Part shown: positions 16,544-24,938 of the stretch, one piece after another
Position numbering within the stretch: position 1 is the first letter of the stretch
Layout: each line of letters starts with the position of its first letter
DNA from: Ruania zhangjianzhongii
Lineage (GTDB): Bacteria > Actinomycetota > Actinomycetes > Actinomycetales > Beutenbergiaceae
DNA length: 64,000 bases
NCBI RefSeq assembly: GCF_008000995.1
Contig: NZ_CP042828.1
Location: 1,116,001 to 1,180,000, forward strand
Direction: 5' to 3'
Notes under the pieces: model-generated
What the model saw: the letters and a program-made list of their open reading frames with translations, nothing else
Database searches by the model: none
What the model was told of the DNA's origin: nothing
Translations under genes and position numbers: made by a program

Positions 16544-17571
16544 CCCTGCTCACCGGGTCCGGGCGCTCTGGGCGCTGGGGCCCCGTGACCGTCACCGGGC
16601 TCAGCCCGCCGGTGGACCACGACCAGTAGGACCACAGCAAGGGTGAGAAGTACGCCGCTGTGGGTGAACTTTGCTGCGTGCGTGACGCCGTCGGGTACAG
16701 GGGTGGCGAAGCCGGTGAGCGTCCCTGCCAGGACGACCCCCGCGCCGAGCAGGCCGATCTCTCGCGCGCCCCATCGGCCTTGGCGGACGCACCAGCCGAG
16801 GGTAGCCCCGCTGATCGCGACGATGGCGGCCAGGCTCACCGTTCCGGCCCAGGTTGGCGGCAACAGGTCCGTGGTTCCCTTGAGCACCATCGCCCCCAGG
16901 ACCACCGCAGCCGCTGGGACGCGGCGGCCAGTCGACGCGCTCGTCACCGGGCCGCCGAGTCGGGTGAACGTGAGTGCCGCGATGACTGTCACGACGGCGA
17001 GGACGGTGACCACCTGGACGACCGATGGCGTGTATCCGTACGTCTGTCGGCCATCCTGATGCACCGCCACCACGACCAGAGCCGCTGCGGCGACCGTGAG
17101 CGGCAGGCCGACCTTACCGAGGAGCGGGCGGCCGCGATGGGCCGGCGCCAACGCGTACAGCAGGGCGAGTGGAGCACCGATGCTCATCATGACGTGGCCG
17201 AGTGTCCAGCTCAGTGCAGGGAAGACGCTGAACCCTAGTGAGGGGACCAGTGTGGGTTCGCGCAGCTCCGACCAGAACGCCACATCGGCCCGATCCTCAC
17301 CGAACAGCGCGAGGTCGATCACGCCGGGCATAGCCAGGCCGAACGCTGCGGCGAGCACGAGGGTCCCGGCCCAGCCGCACCCGGTGCGCACGGAGGCCTC
17401 CCGGATCAGCAACGCCGCCCCGCCATAGAGGGGTGCGAAGAAGAGCAGGGTGGCTAGTGACGTCCAGAGGTCACCGGTGAAGGAGAGGTAGGCGGACAGG
17501 TACTCCGCAGTGATCGGCGCGACCAGGAACACGCTCAGCACTGGTACGAGGCGACGCCGCAGAGGGAGCAT
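16525..17571 (-). CDS. Polytopic membrane protein, unknown function
   Basis: About 348 residues with roughly nine hydrophobic segments (VLSVFLVAPITAEYLSAYL, LATLLFFAPLYGGAALLI, VVTVLAVVTVIAALTF, GVLLTLAVVLLVVV) and a Pro/Gly-rich cytoplasmic tail. The early motif APLYGGAALLIREASVRTG recurs in uncharacterised actinobacterial membrane proteins. Start: GTG at 17577 or ATG at 17571; TAATTT six bases before the ATG suggests a leaderless start there. Convergent with the NamZ gene. Transport or envelope function is possible, but nothing specific is visible. Confidence 0.75.
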   Translation of the reverse strand: MLPLRRRLVPVLSVFLVAPITAEYLSAYLSFTGDLWTSLATLLFFAPLYGGAALLIREASVRTGCGWAGTLVLAAAFGLAMPGVIDLALFGEDRADVAFWSELREPTLVPSLGFSVFPALSWTLGHVMMSIGAPLALLYALAPAHRGRPLLGKVGLPLTVAAAALVVVAVHQDGRQTYGYTPSVVQVVTVLAVVTVIAALTFTRLGGPVTSASTGRRVPAAAVVLGAMVLKGTTDLLPPTWAGTVSLAAIVAISGATLGWCVRQGRWGAREIGLLGAGVVLAGTLTGFATPVPDGVTHAAKFTHSGVLLTLAVVLLVVVHRRAEPGDGHGAPAPRAPGPGEQGQRARR

Positions 17572-17585
17572 GCTCACAAATTACC

Positions 17586-17599
17586 AGAGTGGCTACTCT
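17586..17599. promoter_or_regulatory. Small inverted repeat upstream of the membrane protein gene
   Basis: AGAGTGGCTACTCT: 5-bp arms around four bases, placed between the expected -35 and -10 of the minus-strand gene. Possible operator; short enough to be chance. Confidence 0.3.
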
Positions 17600-17673
17600 A
17601 TTAATCGCGAATAGGGCCGCGCAAGGCGGACGCAGAATGACCAGCAGTGCATGTGTGGGCCACCTGGCCCTGG

Positions 17674-18609
17674 TCAGACCAGGTTCGCCAGCTCCTCACC
17701 GGCGAGCAGCCGACGCAGGTTCTCCTCGATCAACGCCTCCGGTGCCTGCGGCCGGCCTCCGGCGCAGTGCGGGGTGAGGATGGCGTTCGGCGCGTGCCAC
17801 AGCGGCGAGGACTCCGGCAGCGGCTCGGTGGCGAACACGTCCAGTGCGGCACCGGCGATCGAGCCGGTAGCCAGGGCCTCGATCAGATCGCCCTCCACGA
17901 CCGTGGCGCCCCGGCCCACGTTCACCAGCCAGGCCCGCTCGGGCAGCGCAGCTAGCACGGCGGCGTCCACGATCCCCTCGGTGTGCGCCGTCGCCGGCAA
18001 GATGTTCACCAGCACGTCCGCCGTGGGCAGTACCCGGTCCAGCTCGGCCTCGGTGACCACCGGGTACCCGTCGCGCTCGCCGGCGGACCGGGCCACCCCG
18101 GTCACCCGGGCGCCGAGCATGCTCAGGTATCCGGCCAGCCGGGTACCGATCCCGCCGAAGCCCCAGATCACCACCTGCGCGCCGGTGAGCGTGGTGAACG
18201 CCTCCGGTGAGCCGAACGGAAGATTCGCGTCCTGGGACGGGTGCCAACCGCCGTCGGCCTGGGCTGCCACCGTGCGGTCCAGGCGGCGGGCCGCCGCCAG
18301 GATGAGTGCCAGCGTGTGCTCGGCGACCGGTGCATCATGCAGGCCTCGGCCGGAGGTCAGCTGCACCCCAGGATCGAAGCCGGCCGCCTCGATCGCATCG
18401 GTGCCGGCCATCAGCGACTGGATCCACCGCAGCCGGGGCAGCTCGCCAGGCATCGTGGCCAACCGCTGCGCGGGAGACTGCCAGATCACCACCACCTCGG
18501 CGTCGCGATGCTCGGGCGGGATCGGCCGGTGCACGTCGTAGACCACGGAGGTGATGCCGTCGGGCAGGTGAACGGACAACGGGATGGAACTGGGCAGCAG
18601 CACCTTCAC
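17674..18609 (-). CDS. D-isomer-specific 2-hydroxyacid dehydrogenase
   Basis: 311 residues. NAD-binding motif GFGGIGTRLAGYL; catalytic Arg in NVGRGA, Glu in ATEPLPESSPLW, His in TPHCAGG; substrate loop Arg in TSGRGLHDAPVAEH. This is the complete set of the formate/glycerate dehydrogenase family. It reduces a 2-keto acid or oxidises a D-2-hydroxyacid; the exact substrate is unknown. The GTG start overlaps the stop of the upstream DUF2530 gene by four bases (GTGA), so the two are translationally coupled. Confidence 0.9.
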   Translation of the reverse strand: MKVLLPSSIPLSVHLPDGITSVVYDVHRPIPPEHRDAEVVVIWQSPAQRLATMPGELPRLRWIQSLMAGTDAIEAAGFDPGVQLTSGRGLHDAPVAEHTLALILAAARRLDRTVAAQADGGWHPSQDANLPFGSPEAFTTLTGAQVVIWGFGGIGTRLAGYLSMLGARVTGVARSAGERDGYPVVTEAELDRVLPTADVLVNILPATAHTEGIVDAAVLAALPERAWLVNVGRGATVVEGDLIEALATGSIAGAALDVFATEPLPESSPLWHAPNAILTPHCAGGRPQAPEALIEENLRRLLAGEELANLV

Positions 18610-18854
18610 TCGCTCATCCCCTCATCATCGATCAGGTGCGCCTTGTGTGCCCACCAGTAGCCCGTGGCGCCCAACAGGATCCCGGCGACGCACACCCAGC
18701 CGAGGCGACCATCCGGGGAGCGGCCGGCCAAGAACGCCACACCGACGCCGAGCAGCCCGGCCAGCCAGGCGATCGTGCCGATCAGGAACAGCGCCTTGGC
18801 GTTCACCTTGGCCGCACGGAGCGGGGGCGGGCTTTCAGGTTGCGGATCGGGCAC
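18606..18854 (-). CDS. DUF2530 small membrane protein
   Basis: 82 residues with two transmembrane helices (ALFLIGTIAWLAGLLGVGVAF; GWVCVAGILLGATGYWW) and a charged C-terminus, matching actinobacterial DUF2530. The longer frame upstream to 19097 reads through an 18-bp tandem repeat and is not family sequence. TACGAT sits six bases before the GTG at 18854 with no ribosome site, supporting a leaderless start. First gene of a two-gene unit with the hydroxyacid dehydrogenase. Function unknown. Confidence 0.8.
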   Translation of the reverse strand: MPDPQPESPPPLRAAKVNAKALFLIGTIAWLAGLLGVGVAFLAGRSPDGRLGWVCVAGILLGATGYWWAHKAHLIDDEGMSE

Positions 18855-19040
18855 ACGGCGATCGTAGTCATCTGCCGGACGGAACGGCGCATCCGCCCGC
18901 GAGGCGGACCGTCCACAGCCGCTCCCAGACGTGCCACCTTGACGCCGGTATCGTGCGAATCCTGGCCTCGCTCGCCACCCCGTGGAGCGCGGCGTGCGGG
19001 GCTCGCCGGCCGGTTGGTCGACGCTGGGGTTCGTGGTTCG

Positions 19041-19122
19041 CATCCGCCAGGGCGTGCGGACCCGCCAGGGCGTGCGGACCCGCCAGGGCGTGCGCATCCA
19101 CCAGGGTGTCCGGACCCACCAG
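19041..19122 (+). repeat. 18-bp tandem repeat, about 4.5 copies
   Basis: Units start at 19041, 19059, 19077 and 19095, with a 10-bp partial at 19113. The core GACCCGCCAGGGCGTGCG is exact in units two and three; units one and four vary at two to five positions. It is intergenic, between the DUF2530 and MarR genes, and may be a variable-number repeat. Confidence 0.85.
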
Positions 19123-19140
19123 ACGCGCCCGGTCGCTATC

Positions 19141-19169
19141 TTTACTTAGGCTAAGTAATAGTCTAGGAT
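19141..19169 (+). promoter_or_regulatory. MarR promoter with embedded 17-bp palindromic operator
   Basis: TTTACT (19141-19146) and TAGGAT (19164-19169) are separated by 17 bp. TTACTTAGGCTAAGTAA (19142-19158) is a perfect palindrome with a one-base centre, covering the -35 and most of the spacer. MarR autorepression is the natural reading. The TTAGGCTAA core resembles the iron box, but only about 12 of 19 positions match. Confidence 0.7.
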
Positions 19170-19178
19170 GGCGTATCG

Positions 19179-19703
19179 ATGGCTTCCGAGCGCGATGATT
19201 CCGCAGCTGGAGGCGATCCTGTAGGGGTCCGGCGAGTTCGATCCGGTGGTCGCGAGGGACAGCCTCGCCCCGGAAAGGGTGCGCCCCGACCACCCGGGGG
19301 ATTGGCCTCCAGGCTTCGACTGACCCTGCTCCGCACGGCGCGCAAGCTACGCGCCGAACGGGCGGGCCGACTGTCCGAGACGCAGCACGCGGTGATCAGC
19401 GCAGTGGTGGCCCACGGCCCGTTCACCCCCAGTGCGCTGGCCGCGCGCGAGCACGTCCAGCCGCCGTCGATGACCCGGACCATCCAGGCCCTGGAGAGCG
19501 AAGGCCTGCTGAAGCGCACCGCGCACCCCACCGACCGCCGTCAGGTACTGGTGACCAGCACCGAAGCCGGCCGGGAGTACGTGGCCGAGACCCGCCGTCG
19601 CCGGGACAAGTGGTTGTCCCGCCGGCTGGCCGCCCTCACCCCTGAAGAGCGACAGATCCTGTCCCAGGCAGAGGAGATCTTGAGGAGGATCACCACCCAG
19701 TGA
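19179..19703 (+). CDS. MarR family transcriptional regulator
   Basis: 174 residues. Winged helix: SETQHAVISAVVAHGPFTPSALAAREHVQPPSMTRTIQALESEGLLKRTAHPTDRRQVLVTSTEAG. An unusual basic, Gly/Pro-rich N-terminal extension of ~38 residues precedes it. The ATG at 19179 lies ten bases after the -10, with no ribosome site; the ATG at 19168 is out of frame. It overlaps the MFS gene by four bases (GTGA), so regulator and transporter are one operon, the usual MarR-efflux arrangement in which a toxic ligand releases repression. Confidence 0.9.
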   Translation: MASERDDSAAGGDPVGVRRVRSGGREGQPRPGKGAPRPPGGLASRLRLTLLRTARKLRAERAGRLSETQHAVISAVVAHGPFTPSALAAREHVQPPSMTRTIQALESEGLLKRTAHPTDRRQVLVTSTEAGREYVAETRRRRDKWLSRRLAALTPEERQILSQAEEILRRITTQ

Positions 19704-21031
19704 GCACCATGTTCGCGTCGCTACGCCAGTTCAACTATCGCCTGTGGTTCGGCGGGGCCCTGGTGGCGAACGTTGGTACCTGGATGCAGCGTGTCGCACA
19801 GGACTGGCTGGTGCTCGCCTATCTCTCCGACGATTCCGGCACCGCCGTGGGGATCGTGACCGCTCTGCAGTTCGTCCCCTCGTTGCTGCTCAGCCCGTTC
19901 GCGGGAGTGCTCGCCGACCGGGTGGACCAGCGCAAGCTACTGATGATCACCCAGGGGCTGATGGGTGTGCTGGCGGCCGGGCTGGGCATCCTGGTGCTCG
20001 GTGGCCATGCCGAGCTGTGGCAGGTGTACGTCTTCGCGGTGCTGCTCGGGATCGCGACGGCGATCGATGCACCGGCCCGGCAGACGTTCGTGGCCGAGTT
20101 GGTGCCCGCCGATGGCCTGGCCAACGCTGTGGCGCTGAACAGCGCGTCGTTCAACGCGGCCCGGCTGATCGGCCCGGGCCTGGCCGGTCTGCTGATCGCC
20201 GTGGTCGGCCCGGGCTGGGTGTTCATCATCAATGCGGTCTCGTTCGCCGGGACCATCGGCGCGGTCCTGGCGATGCGCACCGGCGAGCTGCGGCGCGTAC
20301 CGCGCACGAAGAAGGCCAAGGGGCAGCTGCGCGAAGGGCTGTCCTATGTCCGGCACCGCCGGGACATCATCTTGATCATGGCGGTGGTGTTCCTGGTCGG
20401 CGGCATTGGCCTGAAGTTCCAGCTCACCTCCGCGGTGATGGCGCGGGTGGAGTTCGGTAAGGATGCGGGGGAGTACGGGGTGCTTGGCTCGATCCTGGCG
20501 ATCGGCTCGCTGGCCGGAGCGCTGATGGCGGCCCGGCGCAAGCAGCCGCGGGTGCGTACCGTGATCATCGCCGCAGGAGGCTTCGCCGCATCCACCACGC
20601 TGCTCGCTCTGGCGCCCACCTATGAGCTGTTCGCCCTCGCATGCATCCCGGTCGGGTTCACCTCGCTGACCATGCTCACTTCGGCCAACGCCGCGATCCA
20701 GATCAGCACCGATCCGGCGATGCGGGGGCGGGTGATGAGCTTGTACATGATGGTGCTGTTCGCCGGGAACCCGATCGGCGCGCCGCTGGTCGGCTGGGTG
20801 GCCGACGCCTGGGGACCGCGCTGGTCGATCGGCATCGGCGCGATTGTCGCTGCCGTGGTGGTCACCGTGGCCGCCCTGTGGGCGCGCAAGCACTGGCAGG
20901 TGCAGGTGCGGTATTCGCTGCGCCAGCGTCCGCACATGATGCTCACGAATGCGGAGGAGCGCGCCGCGCGCCGGGCAGCGAAGGTCGATGCTGCCGTGCA
21001 GGAAGGCTCGGACGCTACGAACGCTGCCTGA
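19700..21031 (+). CDS. MFS exporter (EntS/MFS_3 type)
   Basis: 443 residues, about twelve transmembrane helices. Opens with FASLRQFNYRLWFGGALVANVGTWMQRVAQDWLVL, the hallmark of the MFS_3/EntS-like exporter family; A-motif GVLADRVDQRKLLM; exporter motif near LNSASFNAARLIGPGLAG. The C-terminal ~60 residues are a basic cytoplasmic tail. Second gene of the MarR operon with a GTG start overlapping the marR stop. Probably drug or siderophore-like metabolite efflux; the substrate is unknown. Confidence 0.9.
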   Translation: MSTMFASLRQFNYRLWFGGALVANVGTWMQRVAQDWLVLAYLSDDSGTAVGIVTALQFVPSLLLSPFAGVLADRVDQRKLLMITQGLMGVLAAGLGILVLGGHAELWQVYVFAVLLGIATAIDAPARQTFVAELVPADGLANAVALNSASFNAARLIGPGLAGLLIAVVGPGWVFIINAVSFAGTIGAVLAMRTGELRRVPRTKKAKGQLREGLSYVRHRRDIILIMAVVFLVGGIGLKFQLTSAVMARVEFGKDAGEYGVLGSILAIGSLAGALMAARRKQPRVRTVIIAAGGFAASTTLLALAPTYELFALACIPVGFTSLTMLTSANAAIQISTDPAMRGRVMSLYMMVLFAGNPIGAPLVGWVADAWGPRWSIGIGAIVAAVVVTVAALWARKHWQVQVRYSLRQRPHMMLTNAEERAARRAAKVDAAVQEGSDATNAA

Positions 21032-21074
21032 GTGTGCGGCTTGGTGCGGCCCGGCCAGGCCCGCCGGTGCTGCG

Positions 21075-21141
21075 ATCTGAGGTAGGTCCCGCGATCGGAG
21101 GTAGTCCGCACTTACCTCCGATCGCGGGAGCTACCTCCGAT
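21075..21141. repeat. Palindromic repeat element, copy 1
   Basis: Left arm 21075-21103 pairs with right arm 21113-21141 (29 bp, two mismatches; the inner 16 bp are perfect) around the loop GTCCGCACT. Each arm contains two GAGGTA boxes (CGGAGGTA in three of the four). It lies between the ends of convergent genes. The same architecture recurs at 25896-25959. Dispersed palindrome or bidirectional terminator. Confidence 0.85.
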
Positions 21142-21176
21142 GGTGGGCTGGGCTCGGGTGACTTCCGGTGACGGGT

Positions 21177-21692
21177 TCAGGCCGGCCCGCCCGCGCCGAA
21201 CACCTCCGACTGCAGCCGGTCCAAGGCCTTCTCGCAGGTGCGCTGCTTGATCATGCCCTCTCGCGCGTGCGCCACGACCTGCAGTCCGGAGGGATCCCAG
21301 AGTGCCTCGACGACGCACGGGTTCAGGTTCATCGAGCCGGAGCCGACGATCGCGGACAGCCCGACCACCGGGGAACCATCGGGTGCGCTGAGCTGTCGCT
21401 GCTGTGGGCCCCGGAGGAACTGCTGCAGCCGATGGAGGTGCACCGGAGTGCTCGGCTGCGGCCAGTAACGCCGCTGACTGTCCAGCTTGGTGAACCGGGC
21501 GCCGAGCCGCCCGCCGAATCTTCCGCCGCTCGCCCCACCGGCGGCACCGGCCGCCCCAGCAGCCGGTCCGGCACCGAGGGCGCCACCGAGCCCACCGCCG
21601 AATGCCCCGCCCGCGGCTCCTAGGTCGCCCAGCCGGCCTTCCAGCGCCGCAGCGATCTCTGCGGCGGACAGGAACAGTGATGCCTCGGACAC
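21177..21692 (-). CDS. Hypothetical protein with Gly/Ala-rich linker, 171 aa
   Basis: No family recognised. An N-terminal helix (LSAAEIAAALEGRLGDL) is followed by a Gly/Ala-rich low-complexity linker (residues ~25-65) and a C-terminal folded-looking part with GSPVVGLSAIVGSGSMNLNPCVVEALWDPSGLQVVAHAREGMIKQRTCEKALDRL. No signal peptide. The longer upstream frame (to 22016) runs antisense through the TPP riboswitch and is rejected; GTG at 21692 with TACGCT six bases before it fits a leaderless start. Convergent with the MFS gene. Confidence 0.6.
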   Translation of the reverse strand: MSEASLFLSAAEIAAALEGRLGDLGAAGGAFGGGLGGALGAGPAAGAAGAAGGASGGRFGGRLGARFTKLDSQRRYWPQPSTPVHLHRLQQFLRGPQQRQLSAPDGSPVVGLSAIVGSGSMNLNPCVVEALWDPSGLQVVAHAREGMIKQRTCEKALDRLQSEVFGAGGPA

Positions 21693-21875
21693 ACGGCCAG
21701 CGTAACGGCCGGCTCTTGCGGCGCGGGCCGAGCGCTCCGCGGAAGTCGCATTCCGACGCGGAGGCCCCTGTGGCACCTCCGCGTTCGGAAAGTGCCTCCG
21801 CGGCTCGCGCGTTCCGCCACCAGGTGGACGCCCGTGGCCACCAGGCCGCGCCCCGCGGTACGGTGGCCGGGACAA

Positions 21876-21968
21876 AGCCCCCGGGGAGCGCGTAGGCGCT
21901 GAGAGTGCGGTCGGTACACCGGCCGCAGACCCGAGGAACCTGACCTGGTTAGCACCAGCGTAGGGAGA
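21876..21968 (+). promoter_or_regulatory. TPP (THI-box) riboswitch
   Basis: Contains the conserved THI elements in order: GGGGAGCG, GCTGAGAGTGCGG, CAGACCC, GAGGAACCTGACCTGG, TTAGCACCAGCGTAGGGA. It ends ~84 bp before ykoF. Thiamine pyrophosphate binding should reduce expression of the downstream transporter operon. Confidence 0.95.
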
Positions 21969-22051
21969 TGGGCAGCAGAGTCCGCCGCGTGCACCCGTGC
22001 GTGGCGGTGCCTGCACGCGGCGCCCGGGGGCCTTCGATACCAGGAGGCCCT

Positions 22052-22687
22052 ATGCCCACCCCACCCACCACCGTATTCACCGCCACGTCCTACGGTGTCG
22101 GCGCACGCTTCAGCCTGCACCCGATGACCGACGGCTTCGCCGATCTCATCCTGACCGCACTGCGGGAGACCGACTCCCGCGGCCTGCAGATCAGCACCGA
22201 CGAGGTCTCCACGTTCCTGCGCGGCCCCGAGGATGACCTGCTCGCCTACTTGGCGGACACGATCGGCGCCGTCGCCCGCACCGGGGTGCACACCGCCGCG
22301 CACGTGCTGTTCTCCCGAGGCTGCCCCGGTGAGGTGGAGTGCACTGTGGCCGACGGCACCGCCCAGGCACCCGCGGCGCTCACACGCCCGGCCCCGGCCC
22401 ACGTCCAGGCGGCCGCGCACTGGGCGCTCTATCCGCTGGAAGACAGCCCCACAGCGGATCACATGGCCGCCATCTACGCGGCGATCGAGCATGCCCGCGA
22501 CCTCGGCGTGCTCACCGGCTCCGAGCACTACGTCACCCGGCTGGACGGCGATCTGGCCGACGTGCTCTACGCCGTCACCGACGGCTGGCGGGAGGTCGGC
22601 ACACAGGTGCGGCATGTGGCCAGCCACCTGAGCCTGTCGCTGAACTCACCCACCACCACGCACTCACCCGCGGCAGGTGCCCGATGA
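22052..22687 (+). CDS. ykoF: YkoF: thiamine/HMP-binding protein of the ECF transporter locus
   Basis: 211 residues with two repeated ferredoxin-like halves: the first begins VGARFSLHPMTDGFADLILTALRE, the second AHWALYPLEDSPTADHMAAIYAAIE. B. subtilis YkoF has this duplicated fold and binds thiamine and its pyrimidine moiety HMP. AGGAGG four bases before the ATG sets the start. First gene after the TPP riboswitch; its stop overlaps the ykoE start (ATGA). Cytoplasmic; proposed to hand on or sense thiamine precursors. Confidence 0.93.
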   Translation: MPTPPTTVFTATSYGVGARFSLHPMTDGFADLILTALRETDSRGLQISTDEVSTFLRGPEDDLLAYLADTIGAVARTGVHTAAHVLFSRGCPGEVECTVADGTAQAPAALTRPAPAHVQAAAHWALYPLEDSPTADHMAAIYAAIEHARDLGVLTGSEHYVTRLDGDLADVLYAVTDGWREVGTQVRHVASHLSLSLNSPTTTHSPAAGAR

Positions 22688-23337
22688 CGGCACGCACCGA
22701 GGCCACTGGCCGCCGCCCGATCACCCTGCACGATCTGGTGCTTCTCGCCGTGCTCGCCGTGGTGTTCGGCTTCCTCTACTGGGCGCTGGTGCAGGTGTGG
22801 GGCTGGCTGCAGGTGGTGATGGGCCCCTTCGGCGATCTGGCTCAGAACGTGCTCGTCGGCGGCTGGATGGTGGTCGCCCCGCTCGCCCTCTACATCGTCC
22901 GCAAGCCCGGTGTGGGCATCCTGGTGGAGATCATCGCCTCGATCGTGGAGGTGGTCTTCCTCGCCTCCCCAGTGGGGCCGATGCTCATCCTCGTCGGCTT
23001 CATCCAGGGGGCCGGGGCGGAGGTGGCGTTCGCCGTCACCCGGTACCGCCGCTATGGCTGGGCCGTGTTCGTTGCCTCCGGGGCGACGGCGGCACTCGCC
23101 AACCTCGTACTCGGCATGGTGCGTATGGGCTGGGCCGGGCAGGAGCTGTTCGAGCTCCGGGTGGTCTTCCAGCTCGCCTCCGGTGTGCTGCTCTGCGGGC
23201 TGCTCGCGAAGGTGATCGGGGATGCGTTGCTGCGCACCGGGGTGCTGGACAACTACGCGATCGGCCGCGCGGCCCGGGCCAACCAGGCCGCTCGTTCCAG
23301 CAGTGCAGCCGGCAGCGGTCAGGCCAGCGATGGCTGA
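22684..23337 (+). CDS. ykoE: YkoE: substrate-specific membrane component, thiamine-precursor ECF transporter
   Basis: 217 residues with six hydrophobic segments, the ECF S-component layout: LHDLVLLAVLAVVFGFLYWAL, MVVAPLALYIV, EIIASIVEVVFLA, AEVAFAVTRYRRYGWAVFVASG, LCGLLAKVIGDAL. The ENV-type element IIASIVEVV and GAGAEVAFA match the YkoE family. The start overlaps ykoF (ATGA) and the stop overlaps the ykoD start. It binds HMP/thiamine-related substrate in the membrane and couples to YkoC/YkoD. Confidence 0.93.
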   Translation: MTARTEATGRRPITLHDLVLLAVLAVVFGFLYWALVQVWGWLQVVMGPFGDLAQNVLVGGWMVVAPLALYIVRKPGVGILVEIIASIVEVVFLASPVGPMLILVGFIQGAGAEVAFAVTRYRRYGWAVFVASGATAALANLVLGMVRMGWAGQELFELRVVFQLASGVLLCGLLAKVIGDALLRTGVLDNYAIGRAARANQAARSSSAAGSGQASDG

Positions 23338-24938
23338 CCTGGTCCGCACCGAGCAGCTCACCGTGACCTACCCCGGCGCCCGGGCGCCGCACCTACGGCA
23401 GGTCAGCATCGCCGTCGGGCAGGACGAACGAGTGCTGCTGCTCGGACCCTCCGGAGCCGGCAAGTCCACCCTGCTGCGCACGCTCGCCGGGGTGGTGCCG
23501 CAGACCGTGGACGCCGAGGTGACCGGCCAGGTCAGCGTGTGTGCCAGCGATCCGCGCAGCACCCCGGTGCCGCAGCTGGCCGGGCAGGTCGCCACGCTCA
23601 TGCAGGACCCAGCCGATCAGCTCTGCCTGCCCACTGTGGCCGAGGAGGTGGCCTTCGCCTTGGAGAATCGGGCGGTGCCGGCCGAGCAGATGCCGCCGCG
23701 GGTCACCGCCGCACTGCAGGCGGTGGGGGCCGGGCACCTGGGTGGGCGGCGTACCAGTGAGCTCTCCGGTGGGGAGGGGCAGCGGGTCGCGCTCGCCGCT
23801 GCTCTGGTGGCCGGCCCGCGGCTGCTGCTCCTGGACGAGCCCACTGCGCTGCTCGATCCGGCCGGTGCCCGCTCGATCGGTGCTCTGCTGGCCGGCCTGG
23901 ACGGGGCGAGCCTGTTGATCGAGCACCGGTTGGACGAGCTCGGCCCGCTACCCACGCGCTGTGTGGTGTTCGACCGCTGCGGCAGCGTGGTGGCGGATGG
24001 GCCGAGCGCGGCCGTGCTCACCTCAGGTGAGGTGGCCGCCACGGGCTCCTGGTTACCGGCGACGGCGGAGCTCACCCGGGTACTGCGGCGTCCGGTCTCC
24101 CCGGCTCAGCTAGGTGGCGCACTCACCGAGCTCGCCGGTCGCGCGCCGCGGCCGGCTCCGCGTCCGGCCGGTCCGGTGCTGCTCGCCGCCAGGGACGCCG
24201 AGGTGCGGCGCGGGGAGTCCGTGGCGGTGGCCGGGGTGGACCTGGAGCTGCGGGCCGGGCAGATCACCGCAGTGCTCGGGGTGAACGGTTCCGGGAAGAG
24301 CTCGCTGCTGCTCGGCCTGGCGGGGTTGCTGCCGGCTGCTGGTGTGCGTGGGCTGGCGCGGGTCGGGATGGTGTTCCAGAACCCCGAGCACCAGTTCCTC
24401 ACCCGCACCGTCGCCGACGAGATCGGCTACGGGCTGCCGGCCGGTGCTGGTGCTCCTGCTGGTGCTGGTCCCGGTGCTGCGGTCGGGTCGGTGCTGGAGC
24501 GCTACCAGCTGACCGGGCTCGCCGCTGCGGACCCGTTCCGGCTCTCCGGCGGTCAGCAACGCCGGCTCTCCCTGGCGGCGATGACCGTGATGGCCGATGA
24601 CGTGCTGCTCGCCGACGAGCCGACCTTCGGTCAGGACCGGCGCACCGCCGCCGGGATCGGCGCCGAGCTCGCCCGGCTCGCCGGGGAGGGCCGCGCAGTG
24701 GTCCTGGCCAGCCACGACCTGCGCCTGGTGGCCGCGCTCGCCGACCAGGTGCTGCTGCTCGCCGGTGGCCGCCCGGTCGCCGTCGGCACTGTGGACGAGG
24801 TGCTCACCCCCCGTGCTCGCCCGCGCCGGACTGCACCTGCCGCCGCTGCTGGCCGCCTGGCCTGGCCCGCTCGGTGCGGCCCGGGATGCGCTCGCCCTGC
24901 TGGAGCGCGAGGCAGCGCCGGTGGGGGTGGCGGCATGA
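23330..24938 (+). CDS. ykoD: YkoD: double ABC ATPase of the ECF transporter, apparent C-terminal frameshift
   Basis: Two ABC domains in one chain. Domain 1: Walker A GPSGAGKST (about residue 39), signature LSGGEGQRVALA, Walker B LLLLDEPTALLD, His loop LIEHRL. Domain 2: GVNGSGKSS (about residue 318), LSGGQQRRLSLA, VLLADEPTFGQD, LASHDLRL. It powers uptake through YkoE/YkoC. Start overlaps ykoE. After VDEVLT (~24806) the frame turns into unlikely Arg/Gly/Pro sequence and continues straight into ykoC, while the next frame reads a sensible ending (PVLARAGLHLPPLLAAW to VGVAA, stop 24936-24938, ATGA overlap with ykoC). Removing one C from the C6 run 24807-24812 restores it. As printed, a YkoD-YkoC fusion to 25813 would result. 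Confidence 0.85.

Larger units (their letters stand above)
18855..19178. other. 324-bp divergent intergenic region
   Basis: Holds the DUF2530 leaderless promoter at its left end, an 18-bp tandem repeat array in the middle (19041-19122) and the MarR operator/promoter at the right end. No gene is seen. Confidence 0.6.

Noticed and set aside
19142-19158. Iron box (IdeR/DtxR site)
   Set aside because: Only the central TTAGGCTAA agrees well; the outer arms differ and a MarR gene follows directly. Kept only as an alternative in the findings.
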